DNA of 64,000 nt from Brachyspira hampsonii. Its GTDB lineage: Bacteria > Spirochaetota > Brachyspiria > Brachyspirales > Brachyspiraceae. Under the pieces are notes generated by a model that saw only the letters and a list, made by a program, of their open reading frames with translations, did no database searches and was not told the DNA's origin. The stretch is taken from the NCBI RefSeq assembly GCF_002214805.1, contig NZ_CP019914.1, positions 1,364,001 to 1,428,000 of the forward strand, given 5' to 3'. The translations under genes and the position numbers were made by a program. Position 1 is the first letter of the stretch; every line of letters begins with the position of its first letter. This document shows, in pieces, positions 43,942 to 52,471 of this stretch.

Positions 43942-43977
43942 TTAGCACCATATTAACATAATTATATTATACTATAT

Positions 43978-44006
43978 ATGATACTATAATATATATAACA
44001 TTGCAA
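43978..44006 (-). promoter_or_regulatory. sigma-70 promoter of the PBP1A gene
   Basis: On the minus strand: TTGCAA (44006-44001), 17 bases, TATCAT (43983-43978), 37 bases before the ATG. Confidence 0.55.
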
Positions 44007-44052
44007 GCGGAATTTATTTAGATTTTTTTATTATTCATAATAAAAATTACAA

Positions 44053-44081
44053 TTGACTTATACATTTTTATATATTAAACT
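44053..44081 (+). promoter_or_regulatory. putative promoter of the DUF4234 gene
   Basis: TTGACT at 44053-44058, 17 bases, TAAACT at 44076-44081; the -10 hexamer is not ideal. Confidence 0.4.
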
Positions 44082-44111
44082 AAATAAAAAATAGTCTTTA
44101 AGTGATACATT

Positions 44112-44492
44112 ATGAAGAATTTTCAACCTAAACCATTATTAACTGTAGCAATTTTATCAATAGTAACATGCGGCATATATTTTATTTATTGGATTTATGT
44201 TACAACAAATGATGTTAATAATTATATGGAACAGGAATATATTAATCCTACCTTATCTCTTGTATTATCGATAATAACATGCGGATTATTCTCCATATAT
44301 TGGTTTTATAAATATGGAACAATAGTATTTAATGATATGAGTAAAAAGGCTGAATTAGACAGTTATGGTGAAAATGCTGCTGTTTTAGCAATATTACTCT
44401 TTATACCATTCGGATATATTTATTCTATTATAGCCCTTCAATCTAAACTAAATATTATTTTTACTAAATATTCAGATAAGGATTCGAAATAA
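44112..44492 (+). CDS. DUF4234 small membrane protein
   Basis: A 126-residue protein with three or four membrane segments. The doubled motif IVTCGIYFIYWIYVTTNDVNNY and IITCGLFSIYWFYKYG is the DUF4234 signature (CGI/L-x-x-IYW twice). A third hydrophobic stretch lies near residues 97-115. The start has no clear ribosome site. It is probably an inner-membrane protein of unknown role. It is isolated between PBP1A and a repeat-rich gap. Confidence 0.75.
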   Translation: MKNFQPKPLLTVAILSIVTCGIYFIYWIYVTTNDVNNYMEQEYINPTLSLVLSIITCGLFSIYWFYKYGTIVFNDMSKKAELDSYGENAAVLAILLFIPFGYIYSIIALQSKLNIIFTKYSDKDSK

Positions 44493-44525
44493 TAGAACAC
44501 AGTAAAATATTATTAACCTAATCAG

Positions 44526-44624
44526 CACTTGGGCGGGTGCTTACAAATTCTAATATAAATATTTAAGAAAACTTGAATTTAATTTTCTTAACGAATTGAA
44601 AAATATAAAGGGCAGGGTATGTAA
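44526..44624. repeat. nested-palindrome repeat, half copy (B'-A' only)
   Basis: It starts with CTTGGGCGGGTGC (B', about 44528-44540) and ends with AAGGGCAGGGTATGTAA (A', 44608-44624). It is closely similar over its length to the right half of the copy at 44872-44968, so it is a partial tandem duplicate of that half. Confidence 0.65.
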
Positions 44625-44641
44625 ATAATTTTTTAAATTTA

Positions 44642-44968
44642 ATTACACTTGCCCACCCTCTAGATTTATAAATTAAATTTGTAATTCTTATCTTTTATTT
44701 CTTTGTTTCTAAAATTAGGCTTTTTAATTCCCACCCTATTTTATTTAAATTTATAATGATTTAAACGCACGCATAATAAAACTTAAAATATAAATCAATT
44801 AATAATCATAATTTAAATAATATATAAAATCATATCAACCGTGCGTTTAGTAGATTACAAATTTAAATAATGCTTGGGCGGGTGCCTTAAATTTCTAATT
44901 AAGCATTTAATAAAATTCAAATATAATCTTCTAAATGAATTGAAAAATATAAAGGGCGGGGTATGTAA
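44642..44968. repeat. nested-palindrome intergenic repeat, complete copy 3
   Basis: It has A (ATTACACTTGCCCACCCT, 44642-44659), a weaker B (TTCCCACCCTAT, 44728-44739), C (AAACGCACGC, 44763-44772), C' (AACCGTGCGTT, 44837-44847), B' (GCTTGGGCGGGTGC, 44872-44885) and A' (AAAGGGCGGGGTATGTAA, 44951-44968). Spacing follows copy 1 closely. Apart from this and the half copy, 44493-45262 holds only the regulatory region of the gene at 45263. Confidence 0.75.
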
Positions 44969-45153
44969 ATGATTTTTTTATTTTTAATATTACAATTTTT
45001 AATCAAAATTTCCAATTTATTTCTAATTTTCATAGTAAAATCCTGTATTTACAGCTAATTTTATAATATTTGTAAATATATTTTACATTGATTTGTTATA
45101 CACAGCTTATTTATGTATTATATGTATTAATAACTAATAAATATTTATATCTT

Positions 45154-45183
45154 TTGTAAATTTATTGTAAATTATTTGTAAAT
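45154..45183 (+). promoter_or_regulatory. triple tandem TGTAAA operator, 11-bp period
   Basis: TTGTAAAT occurs at 45154, 45165 and 45176, exactly 11 bases apart, giving TGTAAA-N5-TGTAAA-N5-TGTAAA. A further single TTGTAAAT is at 45070-45077. This spacing is the pattern bound by OmpR/PhoB-type response regulators such as WalR. It lies just upstream of the -35 region, a position for an activator. Confidence 0.6.
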
Positions 45184-45188
45184 AAATA

Positions 45189-45239
45189 TTGCTTAATTTT
45201 TACATTCTGCTATAATTATAAATGTAAAGAGATTTTACA
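45189..45239 (+). promoter_or_regulatory. promoter and downstream inverted site of the PepSY-like gene
   Basis: TTGCTT (45189-45194), 16 bases, then an extended -10 TGCTATAAT (TATAAT at 45211-45216). An inverted TGTAAA/TTTACA pair (45223-45228 and 45234-45239) lies over the probable transcription start and may be a second binding site. AAGGAGA follows before the ATG. Confidence 0.6.
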
Positions 45240-45262
45240 ATATAAACCTAAGGAGATACATC

Positions 45263-45643
45263 ATGACTAACAGCTTAAACCTTTTTATTAAAATTACACC
45301 TAGCAAATTACCTGAAAATATTAGAAGATTTATCGCTTCTAATTATAGCAAAGCTAAAATCGTTTATATTGACATAAGAAAAGAACAATATGAAATTAAA
45401 TTAAATAATGGAATTTATATCAATTTCGACAAAAACGGAGCCTGGAATTATATAAGCAGCGATGACAAATTATCTGAAAATATACTCCCAAAAAATATAG
45501 CAGGTAAAATAAAAAACATAATGAAAAAATATAATAATGCTTATATTTTTGAAGTTAGTAAAAGAATAGAATTCTACAAAATAAGATTGACTAATTCTTT
45601 GGAAATATGCATAAGAAATAACGGACAATTAATAATGGCATAA
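45263..45643 (+). CDS. PepSY-like (DUF2874-type) protein
   Basis: A 126-residue protein with two similar halves. Each half has a helix and then strands: PENIRRFIASNYSKAKIVYIDIRKEQYEIKLNNGIYINFDKNGAWNYIS, then PKNIAGKIKNIMKKYNNAYIFEVSKRIEFYKIRLTNSLEICIRNNGQL. The Y-E-I/V-x-L-N-x-G-x-x-I-x-F-D-x-x-G-x-W pattern matches the PepSY-like DUF2874 group. Family members are usually exported, but no signal peptide is visible here, so it may be cytoplasmic or the start may differ. AAGGAGA is close to the ATG. The elaborate operator suggests it is a main target of a two-component system. Confidence 0.65.
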   Translation: MTNSLNLFIKITPSKLPENIRRFIASNYSKAKIVYIDIRKEQYEIKLNNGIYINFDKNGAWNYISSDDKLSENILPKNIAGKIKNIMKKYNNAYIFEVSKRIEFYKIRLTNSLEICIRNNGQLIMA

Positions 45644-45679
45644 CTCTTATCACTTTGTATCTCCTAAAAGTAATTAAAT

Positions 45680-45716
45680 AAAGGCTTGGATATTTATATA
45701 TTCAGGTCTTTTCATT
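45680..45716 (+). terminator. terminator of the PepSY-like gene
   Basis: AAAGGCTTG (45680-45688) pairs with CAGGTCTTT (45703-45711) with G-T pairs, followed by TCATTTTTT. Confidence 0.6.
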
Positions 45717-45726
45717 TTTTAAACTT

Positions 45727-45936
45727 AATTACATACCCCGCCCTCTAGGATTATTATTTAAATCTGCAATCAAAGTTTTTTGTTTTTTTATTGTATAATT
45801 AGAATTTGTCAGCACCCACACAAGTTTTTTTAAATTTTAAAAAATATATAACCGCACGCAGAATAATATTAAAAATATATGCTAATACAAAATCATAATT
45901 TAAATTATAAATAAAGAACCGTTTACCGTGCGTTGG
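45727..45936. repeat. nested-palindrome intergenic repeat, copy 4 (3' arm missing)
   Basis: It has A (ATTACATACCCCGCCCT, 45728-45744), B (AGCACCCACACAAG, 45811-45824), C (ACCGCACGC, 45851-45859) and C' (TTACCGTGCGTT, 45923-45934). B' and A' are not clear; their expected place is taken by the duplicated end of the chemoreceptor gene. Confidence 0.65.
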
Positions 45937-45947
45937 AAAAAGCATCA

Positions 45948-46044
45948 TAATAAATTATCAGGCGGCGGCAGATTTTTATAAAAATATTAAACAAGTTATT
46001 TATTTAATTTGAAAAACTGCATAGCCTCTTCTAATTCCTTAGCT
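45948..46044 (-). repeat. duplicated 3' end of the chemoreceptor gene
   Basis: These 97 bases match 46084-46180 with three differences. The copy carries the last codons of the methyl-accepting chemotaxis gene, its stop and the GC-rich terminator arm. It has no start and ends abruptly at 46044, so it is a non-functional gene-end duplicate 136 bases from the original. Confidence 0.8.
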
Positions 46045-46056
46045 CTTATTATAATA

Positions 46057-46113
46057 AAAAATCTACCGCCTAAAAGGCTCTGATAATAAATTATCAGACG
46101 GCGGTAGATTTTT
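46057..46113 (-). terminator. chemoreceptor gene terminator
   Basis: AAAAATCTACCGCC (46057-46070) and GGCGGTAGATTTTT (46100-46113) form a perfect 14-base stem with a 29-base loop. The loop itself contains a CTGATAAT/ATTATCAG-like stem. On the minus strand it is followed by T-rich sequence. It starts 19 bases after the stop. Confidence 0.8.
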
Positions 46114-46131
46114 ATAAAAATATTAAACAAA

Positions 46132-47976
46132 TTATTTATTTAATTTGAAAAACTGCATAGCCTCTTCTAATTCCTTAGCTTCATTTAACAAAGAAGCAGC
46201 CGCTGAAGCAGATTGTTCTACCAATCCGGCATTCTGCTGTGTTACGCTATCCATTTGAGAAACTGCTATATTTACCTGATCAACTCCTGACTGCTGCTCT
46301 ATAGCTGTTTCACTGATATCTCTCATTATATTAGAAGTCTCTTCTATTTTTTTCTCTAAATCTTCAAATATTTTCTCTGACTCTTTTGCTTTCTCTACAG
46401 ATTTACTAATTTTATCATATATAACATTAATCAAAGAAGTAATATCCTTAGCAGAAGACTGAGAATTCTGTGCCAAATTCCTAACTTCGCTCGCTACAAC
46501 AGCAAATCCCTTACCCTGTTCTCCGGCACGGGCAGCTTCAACAGCAGCATTAAGTGCCAATATATTAGTTTGAAAAGCAATATCCTCTATGACCTTTGTT
46601 ATATTTTTTATTTTTTCACTATCCTCATTAACCTCTTCTATACTTTTAGTTGTTTCTAAAATTATGGATCCGGCATTCCTAATTGAATTCATAGATTCCT
46701 TCATCATATTATTGCCTTCTATAGAATGAGAAGTAGAAGATTTAATTGTAGAAGCCATCTCCTCCATAGAACTAGCAGTTTCTTCTAGACTTGCAGCCTG
46801 AGCTTCTGTTCTTTTTGATAAATCAGAATTACCATTTGCTAATTCCTGAGCTGCTGTAGTTATTTTGATAGAGGAATCATTAACTTGAGATATTATCTCT
46901 GTAAGTTTTTTACGCATTCCGCTGAAAGATTCAAATAATATTCCAAGCTCATCTTTTCTCTTATGCTCATTTGAAACATAAGTTAAATTTCCTATCTCTA
47001 TTTCCTTGGCCTCTCTTATAATGCTGTTTATATGACTCATTATTCTTTTTATAAAAAGATAAACAAATACAGATAATAATACTATAGCAATTAAACCTAC
47101 TAATGAACTTATTAAAATTAATTCCCTGTTTGTAGAATATATTTCACTATCAAACATAGTCATAGCAATTATCCAATTCATAGATTTCATTTTACTATAA
47201 GAACCTGTTCTTTTTTGACCCATATACATATATGATAAAGTGCCCTGTGTTAAATTATTATCAAATACTGTTTTATAATCCTGAACGGTACTAGATCCTA
47301 TTTGATCATATAGATTATCCATTATATCAATTAAATTAGAATCTATAGTTAGTATCCTGCCTGTTTCTCCCAAAGTTATATCTGAAAAGTAATTATCATG
47401 TATAAGTTTCCAATCTATTACAACAAGTATCGCACCTAATAAATTGCCGTCTAAACTTTTTATAGCACCGCCCAAGACCAATGATTTATTTCCCGTATCT
47501 GCTGAATCTATTATTTCATCATCAAATGTATATTCAAAATTCTTGCTTTCTAGTACAGACCAGAAATTAGGTCTAGTATCAGAAATATTGTTGCCAATAG
47601 AACTACCTAAAGCATCGGCTATAATATCACCATTTAAATCCACTACTGCTATATTTATAGAATATTCATTAGCCCCATTAAATAGTGCCAAAGCATTTAA
47701 TGCATCAGCTTCTGTCTGTTCATTTCTATTTAAAAGAGAATTCATAATAGCAGGAGCAACAGAATATGTTTTAGCTAATGAAACTTGATCTGACAATATG
47801 GAATCAAATAATTTAGCATAAGACTGAACTGTATTAGCAAATCCCTCAAATCTGCTTCTGCTTATTCCTTTATTAGCAAAAGTTACTGCTATACTTAATA
47901 TAATGAATATTATCAATATAGATATGACTGATATTATAGCAGGAACTTTGAAAGATAAACTATGTATCTTCTTCAT
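46132..47976 (-). CDS. methyl-accepting chemotaxis protein
   Basis: A 614-residue chemoreceptor. Membrane segment 1 is near the start ([23 protein letters not shown]). A periplasmic cache-like sensor spans about 35-280 ([41 protein letters not shown]). Membrane segment 2 ([25 protein letters not shown]) is followed by HAMP and the signalling hairpin, with its tip [40 protein letters not shown]. The reading frame could begin ten codons earlier at 48006. GGAG lies seven bases before the ATG at 47976, so that start is used. It controls flagellar bias through CheA/CheW. A TTAATCGTT/TTTA arrangement at 48045-48070 could be a sigma-28-like promoter. Confidence 0.92.
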   Translation of the reverse strand: MKKIHSLSFKVPAIISVISILIIFIILSIAVTFANKGISRSRFEGFANTVQSYAKLFDSILSDQVSLAKTYSVAPAIMNSLLNRNEQTEADALNALALFNGANEYSINIAVVDLNGDIIADALGSSIGNNISDTRPNFWSVLESKNFEYTFDDEIIDSADTGNKSLVLGGAIKSLDGNLLGAILVVIDWKLIHDNYFSDITLGETGRILTIDSNLIDIMDNLYDQIGSSTVQDYKTVFDNNLTQGTLSYMYMGQKRTGSYSKMKSMNWIIAMTMFDSEIYSTNRELILISSLVGLIAIVLLSVFVYLFIKRIMSHINSIIREAKEIEIGNLTYVSNEHKRKDELGILFESFSGMRKKLTEIISQVNDSSIKITTAAQELANGNSDLSKRTEAQAASLEETASSMEEMASTIKSSTSHSIEGNNMMKESMNSIRNAGSIILETTKSIEEVNEDSEKIKNITKVIEDIAFQTNILALNAAVEAARAGEQGKGFAVVASEVRNLAQNSQSSAKDITSLINVIYDKISKSVEKAKESEKIFEDLEKKIEETSNIMRDISETAIEQQSGVDQVNIAVSQMDSVTQQNAGLVEQSASAAASLLNEAKELEEAMQFFKLNK

Positions 47977-48164
47977 ATAAAAACTCCAATTTATTTTAAA
48001 AATCAATTATATAATTTATATTAAAATATAATAATACTTTATAGTTAATCGTTATTTTTTCTTAATTTTATACTTTTTTTAATATAAAAAAATATTTTTT
48101 TAGAAAAAAATATATAAAAACCTTATTTTTTTTACACTTTTTTTAAAAGTTTTATATATTATTA

Positions 48165-48256
48165 GTATAACAAAGTTGATTTGTATCTAATTTTATAAAT
48201 TTTTTCTTCATAATTTACCTTAATAGCGGATATAGTTTTATATCCGCTTATTTTTT
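48165..48256 (+). ncRNA. candidate small RNA ending in an orphan terminator
   Basis: GCGGATATA (48226-48234) and TATATCCGC (48239-48247) form a perfect stem followed by TTATTTTTT, a strong plus-strand terminator with no plus-strand gene before it. TTTACA at 48131-48136 and TATATT at 48155-48160 (18-base spacer) are a possible promoter. The transcript would be about 90 nt. No reading frame is convincing. The rest of 47977-48427 shows nothing else. Confidence 0.4.
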
Positions 48257-48427
48257 CGCGTTTTATTTTATAGATAAATTAAAATCTTTAATACACTAAG
48301 ATAAAAAAACAACAGCATATTTCTATATAGAGCAAAAAAATATGTATTACTTGTATGATAATATATAGTATATAGATATTTTTTATAACATATTTTTAAA
48401 TAGAACCTACTTTTTATAATAAAAATA

Positions 48428-48456
48428 TTGACGCCACTTCTTTCGTATGATAATAT
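48428..48456 (+). promoter_or_regulatory. sigma-70 promoter of the type I RM operon
   Basis: TTGACG (48428-48433), 17 bases, TAATAT (48451-48456). GAGAGGG then leads to the ATG at 48480. It probably drives the operon from the half hsdS onward. Confidence 0.65.
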
Positions 48457-48479
48457 TAAAATAAAGAGAGGGTACAAAT

Positions 48480-49076
48480 ATGCAAAAAATTATATTAAAA
48501 AATATAGCAAACATAAGAGTTGGGGCATCTGTTTCAAGAGCTTCTGCAAAGATATACGAAAAAGGATACGAAATTAATCTCATAAACTTAAAAGCATTCG
48601 ATAACAAATCAGTTAAGTATGCTCAAAATGAAAAAAACATTGATAAAATACAAATCAAACAAAAAAATATCGAGCTAATACAAACAAATGATATTATTAT
48701 AAGACTTAGAGAACCATTCAATAGTCTAATAATAGAAGATAATATTGATAATTGTATAATAAGTTCATTAATGGCATGCATCAGAATAAAAGAAGAATTT
48801 TATAATATATGCCTGCCTCATTTTCTTGCTATTTATCTAAATAATAAAAAAGTTCAGAAATTTCTAAAAAGAGAATCAAGAGGAACAGGGATAATATCCA
48901 TAGGAACTTTTGATATATCAAATATAGAAATAGAACTGCCTAGTATAGATAAACAAAAAGAAATCATTGAAATAAATTCACTATTTGAAAGAGATATTTT
49001 TATTCATGGAAAACTCTTTGAATTAAAACAAGTATTCTACAAAGAAGCTATGAATAAAATATTAAAAAACTGTTAA
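48480..49076 (+). CDS. half-size type I specificity subunit (one TRD)
   Basis: A 198-residue protein resembling one half of HsdS. It has a target-recognition domain start (KIILKNIANIRVGASVSRASAKIYEKGYEINLINLKAF) and a closing conserved region, IGTFDISNIEIELPSIDKQKEIIEINSLFERDIFIHGKLFELKQVFYKEAMNKIL. Full HsdS has two such units and about 400 residues. Half subunits can act as homodimers in some type I enzymes. It lies 35 bases before hsdM and is first in the operon. It may be an alternative specificity module, or a relic that recombines with the full hsdS downstream. Confidence 0.75.
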   Translation: MQKIILKNIANIRVGASVSRASAKIYEKGYEINLINLKAFDNKSVKYAQNEKNIDKIQIKQKNIELIQTNDIIIRLREPFNSLIIEDNIDNCIISSLMACIRIKEEFYNICLPHFLAIYLNNKKVQKFLKRESRGTGIISIGTFDISNIEIELPSIDKQKEIIEINSLFERDIFIHGKLFELKQVFYKEAMNKILKNC

Positions 49077-49111
49077 TCATTTAATAATATTTTTTAAAAG
49101 GAGAAATAATT

Positions 49112-50608
49112 ATGAAAACAACAAAAGAAGTAGTTGAAAATATAGTTTGGAAAGCATGCGACACTTTCAGAGGATCAATAGACTCATCTGTTTATAAAGA
49201 TTATATATTGAGTATGCTATTTGTGAAATACTTATCAGATTTCGTGAAAGAAAAAACTGAAGAATTAAGAAAAAAATATAAAGACAATGAAGGCATTTTA
49301 TCAAGAATGATTGAAAGGTTGGATTATAAAATAAGCGAAACTGCTAACTTTGATTATCTATATTCTATAAGAGAAGAAAACAATATTGGCGAGAGAATCA
49401 ATACTGCTTTAAGAGAAATAGAAAAACAGAATCAAACTAAATTTGAAGGCATTTTTAACAATATAGATTTTAATGACTCAAATAAATTCGGCAACACAAA
49501 AACAAGAAATTCTATATTAAAAAATCTGCTTGAAGACTTCAATGATCCTGCATTAGACTTAAGCCCTAGTGCATTAGAAAACAATGATGTTATGGGCGAT
49601 GCTTATGAGTATTTGATAAAAAACTTTGCAAGCGATGCCGGTAAAAAAGGCGGTGAGTTCTTTACCCCTCCCGAAGTATCTATGCTTATAGCCAAAATAG
49701 TAACTTTGAATATAAAAGACGGTGTTAAAGTATATGACCCTACTTGCGGAAGCGGTTCTTTGCTTGTTAAAGTGTATAAAGAATTAGGAGGCGAAAACTG
49801 TTCTGTATACGGACAGGAGAAAAACAGCCAAACATATTCTTTATGCCGAATGAATATGTATTTGCATGAAATAGGCGATAAAGGAATAATTGAATGGGGC
49901 GACACTATAAAAGAGCCTAAATTCTTGGATAAAAACGGAAATTTAGAAAAGTTTGATATAGTAGTTGCTAATCCTCCTTTCAGTTTGGATAAATGGGGAG
50001 AGGAAACAGCAGTTAAAGACCAATACAATAGATTTGAGTACGGCATACCTCCAAAGAGCAAAGGCGATTATGCTTTCGTACTTCATATGATAAACAGTAT
50101 GTCTGAAAATGGAATCACTGCTGTTGTAATGCCTCATGGTGTATTATTCAGAGGAGCCAGCGAGGGAATAATACGCGAAAGAATAATAAATGAAAATTTG
50201 CTTGATGCTGTTATAGGGCTTCCAAACAATTTATTTTACGGCACTTCAATACCTGCCTGCATTCTAATATTAAAAAAGAACAGAAAAGAGAAAGACATTT
50301 TATTTATAGATGCAAGCGTAGAATATGAGAAAGGAAAAAATCAAAACCGCTTACGCGATGAGGATATAGAAAAAATAGTCAAAGCCTACAAAGACAGAAA
50401 AAACATAGAAAAATACTCTAAATCAGCAAGCCTAGAAGAAATCAAAGAAAATGAATACAATCTCAATATACCTAGATATATAGACTCATTTGAAGACGAG
50501 GAGCATGTAGATTTGAAAAGCATAAACAAAGAAATAACAACATTAGAAAAAGAACGCGAAACTCTAAGCGGCAAATTAGAAGATTTTTTGAAAGATATAA
50601 AACTTTAA
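49112..50608 (+). CDS. hsdM: type I restriction-modification DNA methyltransferase subunit
   Basis: A 498-residue N6-adenine methyltransferase. The N-terminal HsdM_N domain has VVENIVWKACDTFRGSIDSSVYKDYILSMLFVKYLSDF. The SAM-binding motif DPTCGSGSLL begins at D209. The catalytic NPPF is at 287-290 in IVVANPPFSLDKWG. The C-terminal end has a coiled coil (ITTLEKERETLSGKLEDFL). It modifies the half-sites read by HsdS. GGAG is upstream of the ATG. It is followed by a TA-type insert (XRE, ImmA-MNT, HEPN) rather than directly by the full hsdS. Confidence 0.95.
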   Translation: MKTTKEVVENIVWKACDTFRGSIDSSVYKDYILSMLFVKYLSDFVKEKTEELRKKYKDNEGILSRMIERLDYKISETANFDYLYSIREENNIGERINTALREIEKQNQTKFEGIFNNIDFNDSNKFGNTKTRNSILKNLLEDFNDPALDLSPSALENNDVMGDAYEYLIKNFASDAGKKGGEFFTPPEVSMLIAKIVTLNIKDGVKVYDPTCGSGSLLVKVYKELGGENCSVYGQEKNSQTYSLCRMNMYLHEIGDKGIIEWGDTIKEPKFLDKNGNLEKFDIVVANPPFSLDKWGEETAVKDQYNRFEYGIPPKSKGDYAFVLHMINSMSENGITAVVMPHGVLFRGASEGIIRERIINENLLDAVIGLPNNLFYGTSIPACILILKKNRKEKDILFIDASVEYEKGKNQNRLRDEDIEKIVKAYKDRKNIEKYSKSASLEEIKENEYNLNIPRYIDSFEDEEHVDLKSINKEITTLEKERETLSGKLEDFLKDIKL

Positions 50609-50646
50609 TAAATTAATATAATAAAATTTTTTTAAGGAAGTATTTT

Positions 50647-50949
50647 ATGAAAAAAAATATAGGTGAAATATTAAAAAATATTAGAATGAATAAGTTTATT
50701 AGTTTAAGAGATTTATCTGCAAAAATGAATTTAGGTAATGAAGGTCATATATATTTAAGTGATATAGAATGCAGTAGAAAAATACCATCAAAAGATGAAG
50801 TAATAAAAATATTAGACACACTAAAAGCAGATTACAATTTAAATGAAATAATTGATGTATTGGAAAATTCAGAAGTAGATAATAATATAGATGAAAATAT
50901 TGATTATCAGGAAGAAACATATTTTAAAACTTTTAAGAAAAGAGGCTAA
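50647..50949 (+). CDS. XRE-family DNA-binding regulator
   Basis: A 100-residue protein. The helix-turn-helix is at about 6-60 (IGEILKNIRMNKFISLRDLSAKMNLGNEGHIYLSDIECSRKIPSKDEVIKILDTL). The HTH carries a two-residue extension relative to typical Cro/C1 helices. A short acidic tail follows. It lies eight bases ahead of the ImmA/IrrE gene, the standard pairing of regulator and protease. It probably represses a promoter within the operon and is removed by the protease upon stress (inference from ImmR/ImmA-type pairs). Confidence 0.85.
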   Translation: MKKNIGEILKNIRMNKFISLRDLSAKMNLGNEGHIYLSDIECSRKIPSKDEVIKILDTLKADYNLNEIIDVLENSEVDNNIDENIDYQEETYFKTFKKRG

Positions 50950-50957
50950 TTATTATT

Positions 50958-52109
50958 ATGAAAAATAATGAAATAGTAAAAATCATTGAAAAAAATTTAA
51001 AAGATTATGAGAATAAAGGCGGAATAATAAAATATCCATTTCCTATTATCGATTTTGCTTTTAGAAATTTTGGATTGGATGTTCAGTATGATGAAAGGTT
51101 GTTCTATAAACATAAAAATAAAGCAGGTATGATAAATATAAAGAAATCTGTTATAAATATAAACCCAAAAAGAGAAGATTTTAAGATAGGAGATTTTGTA
51201 GTACCTAAAGAATTTTATATAGAGGAATCTGAAAATCAAATTATAGCTCATGAAATAGGGCATTATGTAAAATACAATAGTATAGATAATGAAGATCTTT
51301 TTGATAAGGCTTATTATATTGATGAGTATTCTAATATAATGTTTAATAATGAAGTATTTGCAAATAAATATGCTAGAAATTTATTAATTCCTAAAGATGA
51401 ATTAAATAAATTTCTTTCTTCAAATGAAATAATAGGAACAATAGATTTAATGAGAGAATCATCTATCATAAGAAAATATTTTGGTATAACCGAGTTTATG
51501 CTTGAAGTTAGGCTAAAAGAATTAAAAATACCATTTGTAAATGGATACTATATACCAGATCAATTAAAAAAAGATAATCTTATATATAGCAGAGAAAATT
51601 TATTAAAATTAATGGAAATTTCTATAGGCAATGGTTTTGGTTTGACACCTAATTATGGCGATGCTGAAAAAATAGTATATTTGTACAATAAAGCAACAGG
51701 AGAAAACAGAGACAGCGGACCTATTTATATGACATTATGGAGGATAGCAAATGGAAAATATGATCATTTTGCAGAAATATGTGAAAGAAGATTAAGATTT
51801 ATAAATGAGCAAAGAAAAAAAATACCGTATATACAGAAACAAATAATACTAAAAAAATTAGAAAAAGAAGGAGCAAATAAAATAACCATATTTGGTTCAT
51901 TTGTAAAAAAAGAAAAATCTGTTTTCAATGATAAAAGCGATATTGATATATTAGTGAATTTTAAAGAGACTAAAAGTATGTTTGAAATAATGAGAATAAA
52001 AAATGAATTAGAGCAGATGCTTTCAAGAAAAGTAGATTTAGTTCCTGAAAATAGTATAAAAGATTATATGATTGAGTCAATAGAAGAAAATAAAGAAGTA
52101 TTATTATAA
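50958..52109 (+). CDS. ImmA/IrrE metallopeptidase fused to MNT nucleotidyltransferase
   Basis: A 383-residue fusion. Residues about 40-165 are the ImmA/IrrE (COG2856) peptidase, with the zinc site HEIGH at 98-102 and the downstream acidic ligand region EVFANKYARNLLIP. Residues about 180-290 form a helical linker. Residues about 297-383 are a minimal nucleotidyltransferase of MntA type: ITIFGSF (G313, S314), then DKSDIDILV with D328 and D330, and EQMLSRKVDLVPEN. GS and DxD are 13 residues apart, three more than the usual ten. The peptidase should cleave the XRE repressor. The MNT part should act as antitoxin of the HEPN protein encoded 15 bases downstream. I know of no standard family with this fusion. 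Confidence 0.85.
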   Translation: MKNNEIVKIIEKNLKDYENKGGIIKYPFPIIDFAFRNFGLDVQYDERLFYKHKNKAGMINIKKSVININPKREDFKIGDFVVPKEFYIEESENQIIAHEIGHYVKYNSIDNEDLFDKAYYIDEYSNIMFNNEVFANKYARNLLIPKDELNKFLSSNEIIGTIDLMRESSIIRKYFGITEFMLEVRLKELKIPFVNGYYIPDQLKKDNLIYSRENLLKLMEISIGNGFGLTPNYGDAEKIVYLYNKATGENRDSGPIYMTLWRIANGKYDHFAEICERRLRFINEQRKKIPYIQKQIILKKLEKEGANKITIFGSFVKKEKSVFNDKSDIDILVNFKETKSMFEIMRIKNELEQMLSRKVDLVPENSIKDYMIESIEENKEVLL

Positions 52110-52124
52110 TAAAGTAGGTAATAA

Positions 52125-52460
52125 ATGAAAAGAAGTGATGTATATTATATTAATGATATAAAGAAATGCATAAATTCGATAGAAAATTACCTTATTGAAA
52201 TAAAAGATAAAGATGATTTTCTTAGTAATGAAAGAATGCAAAAGTTAATGATCTATGAAATAATGATTATAGGAGAAGCATCTTCTAAAATATCAATAGA
52301 GACTAAAAACAATAATCCTCAAATAGAATGGCGTTTGCTTTCAGACATGCGTAATTTTTTAATACATCAATATCATGATATTTGCAATGATATAGTATGG
52401 GCAACAGTAAATAAAGATATTCCAAAACTAAAAGAAGATATCTATAGTATAAAATTATAG
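52125..52460 (+). CDS. hepT: HEPN (HepT-type, DUF86) toxin
   Basis: A 111-residue HEPN protein. The RNase motif R-x4-H-x-Y is intact: RNFLIHQY with R76, H81 and Y83. The preceding helical core (EIMIIGEASSKISIETKNNNPQIEWRLLSDMR) is typical of HepT/DUF86. HepT is an RNase toxin held inactive by its MNT antitoxin partner, which modifies the tyrosine region by AMPylation in the characterised system. Here the partner domain is fused to a protease just upstream. A GTAGGTAAT sequence is the weak ribosome site. The gap to hsdS is 11 bases. Confidence 0.88.
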   Translation: MKRSDVYYINDIKKCINSIENYLIEIKDKDDFLSNERMQKLMIYEIMIIGEASSKISIETKNNNPQIEWRLLSDMRNFLIHQYHDICNDIVWATVNKDIPKLKEDIYSIKL

Positions 52461-52471
52461 GAGGCCCAACA

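Noticed and set aside
49603-50061. Antisense frame of about 150 residues within hsdM
   Set aside because: It mirrors the coding pattern of hsdM on the other strand; no promoter, ribosome site or recognisable domain.
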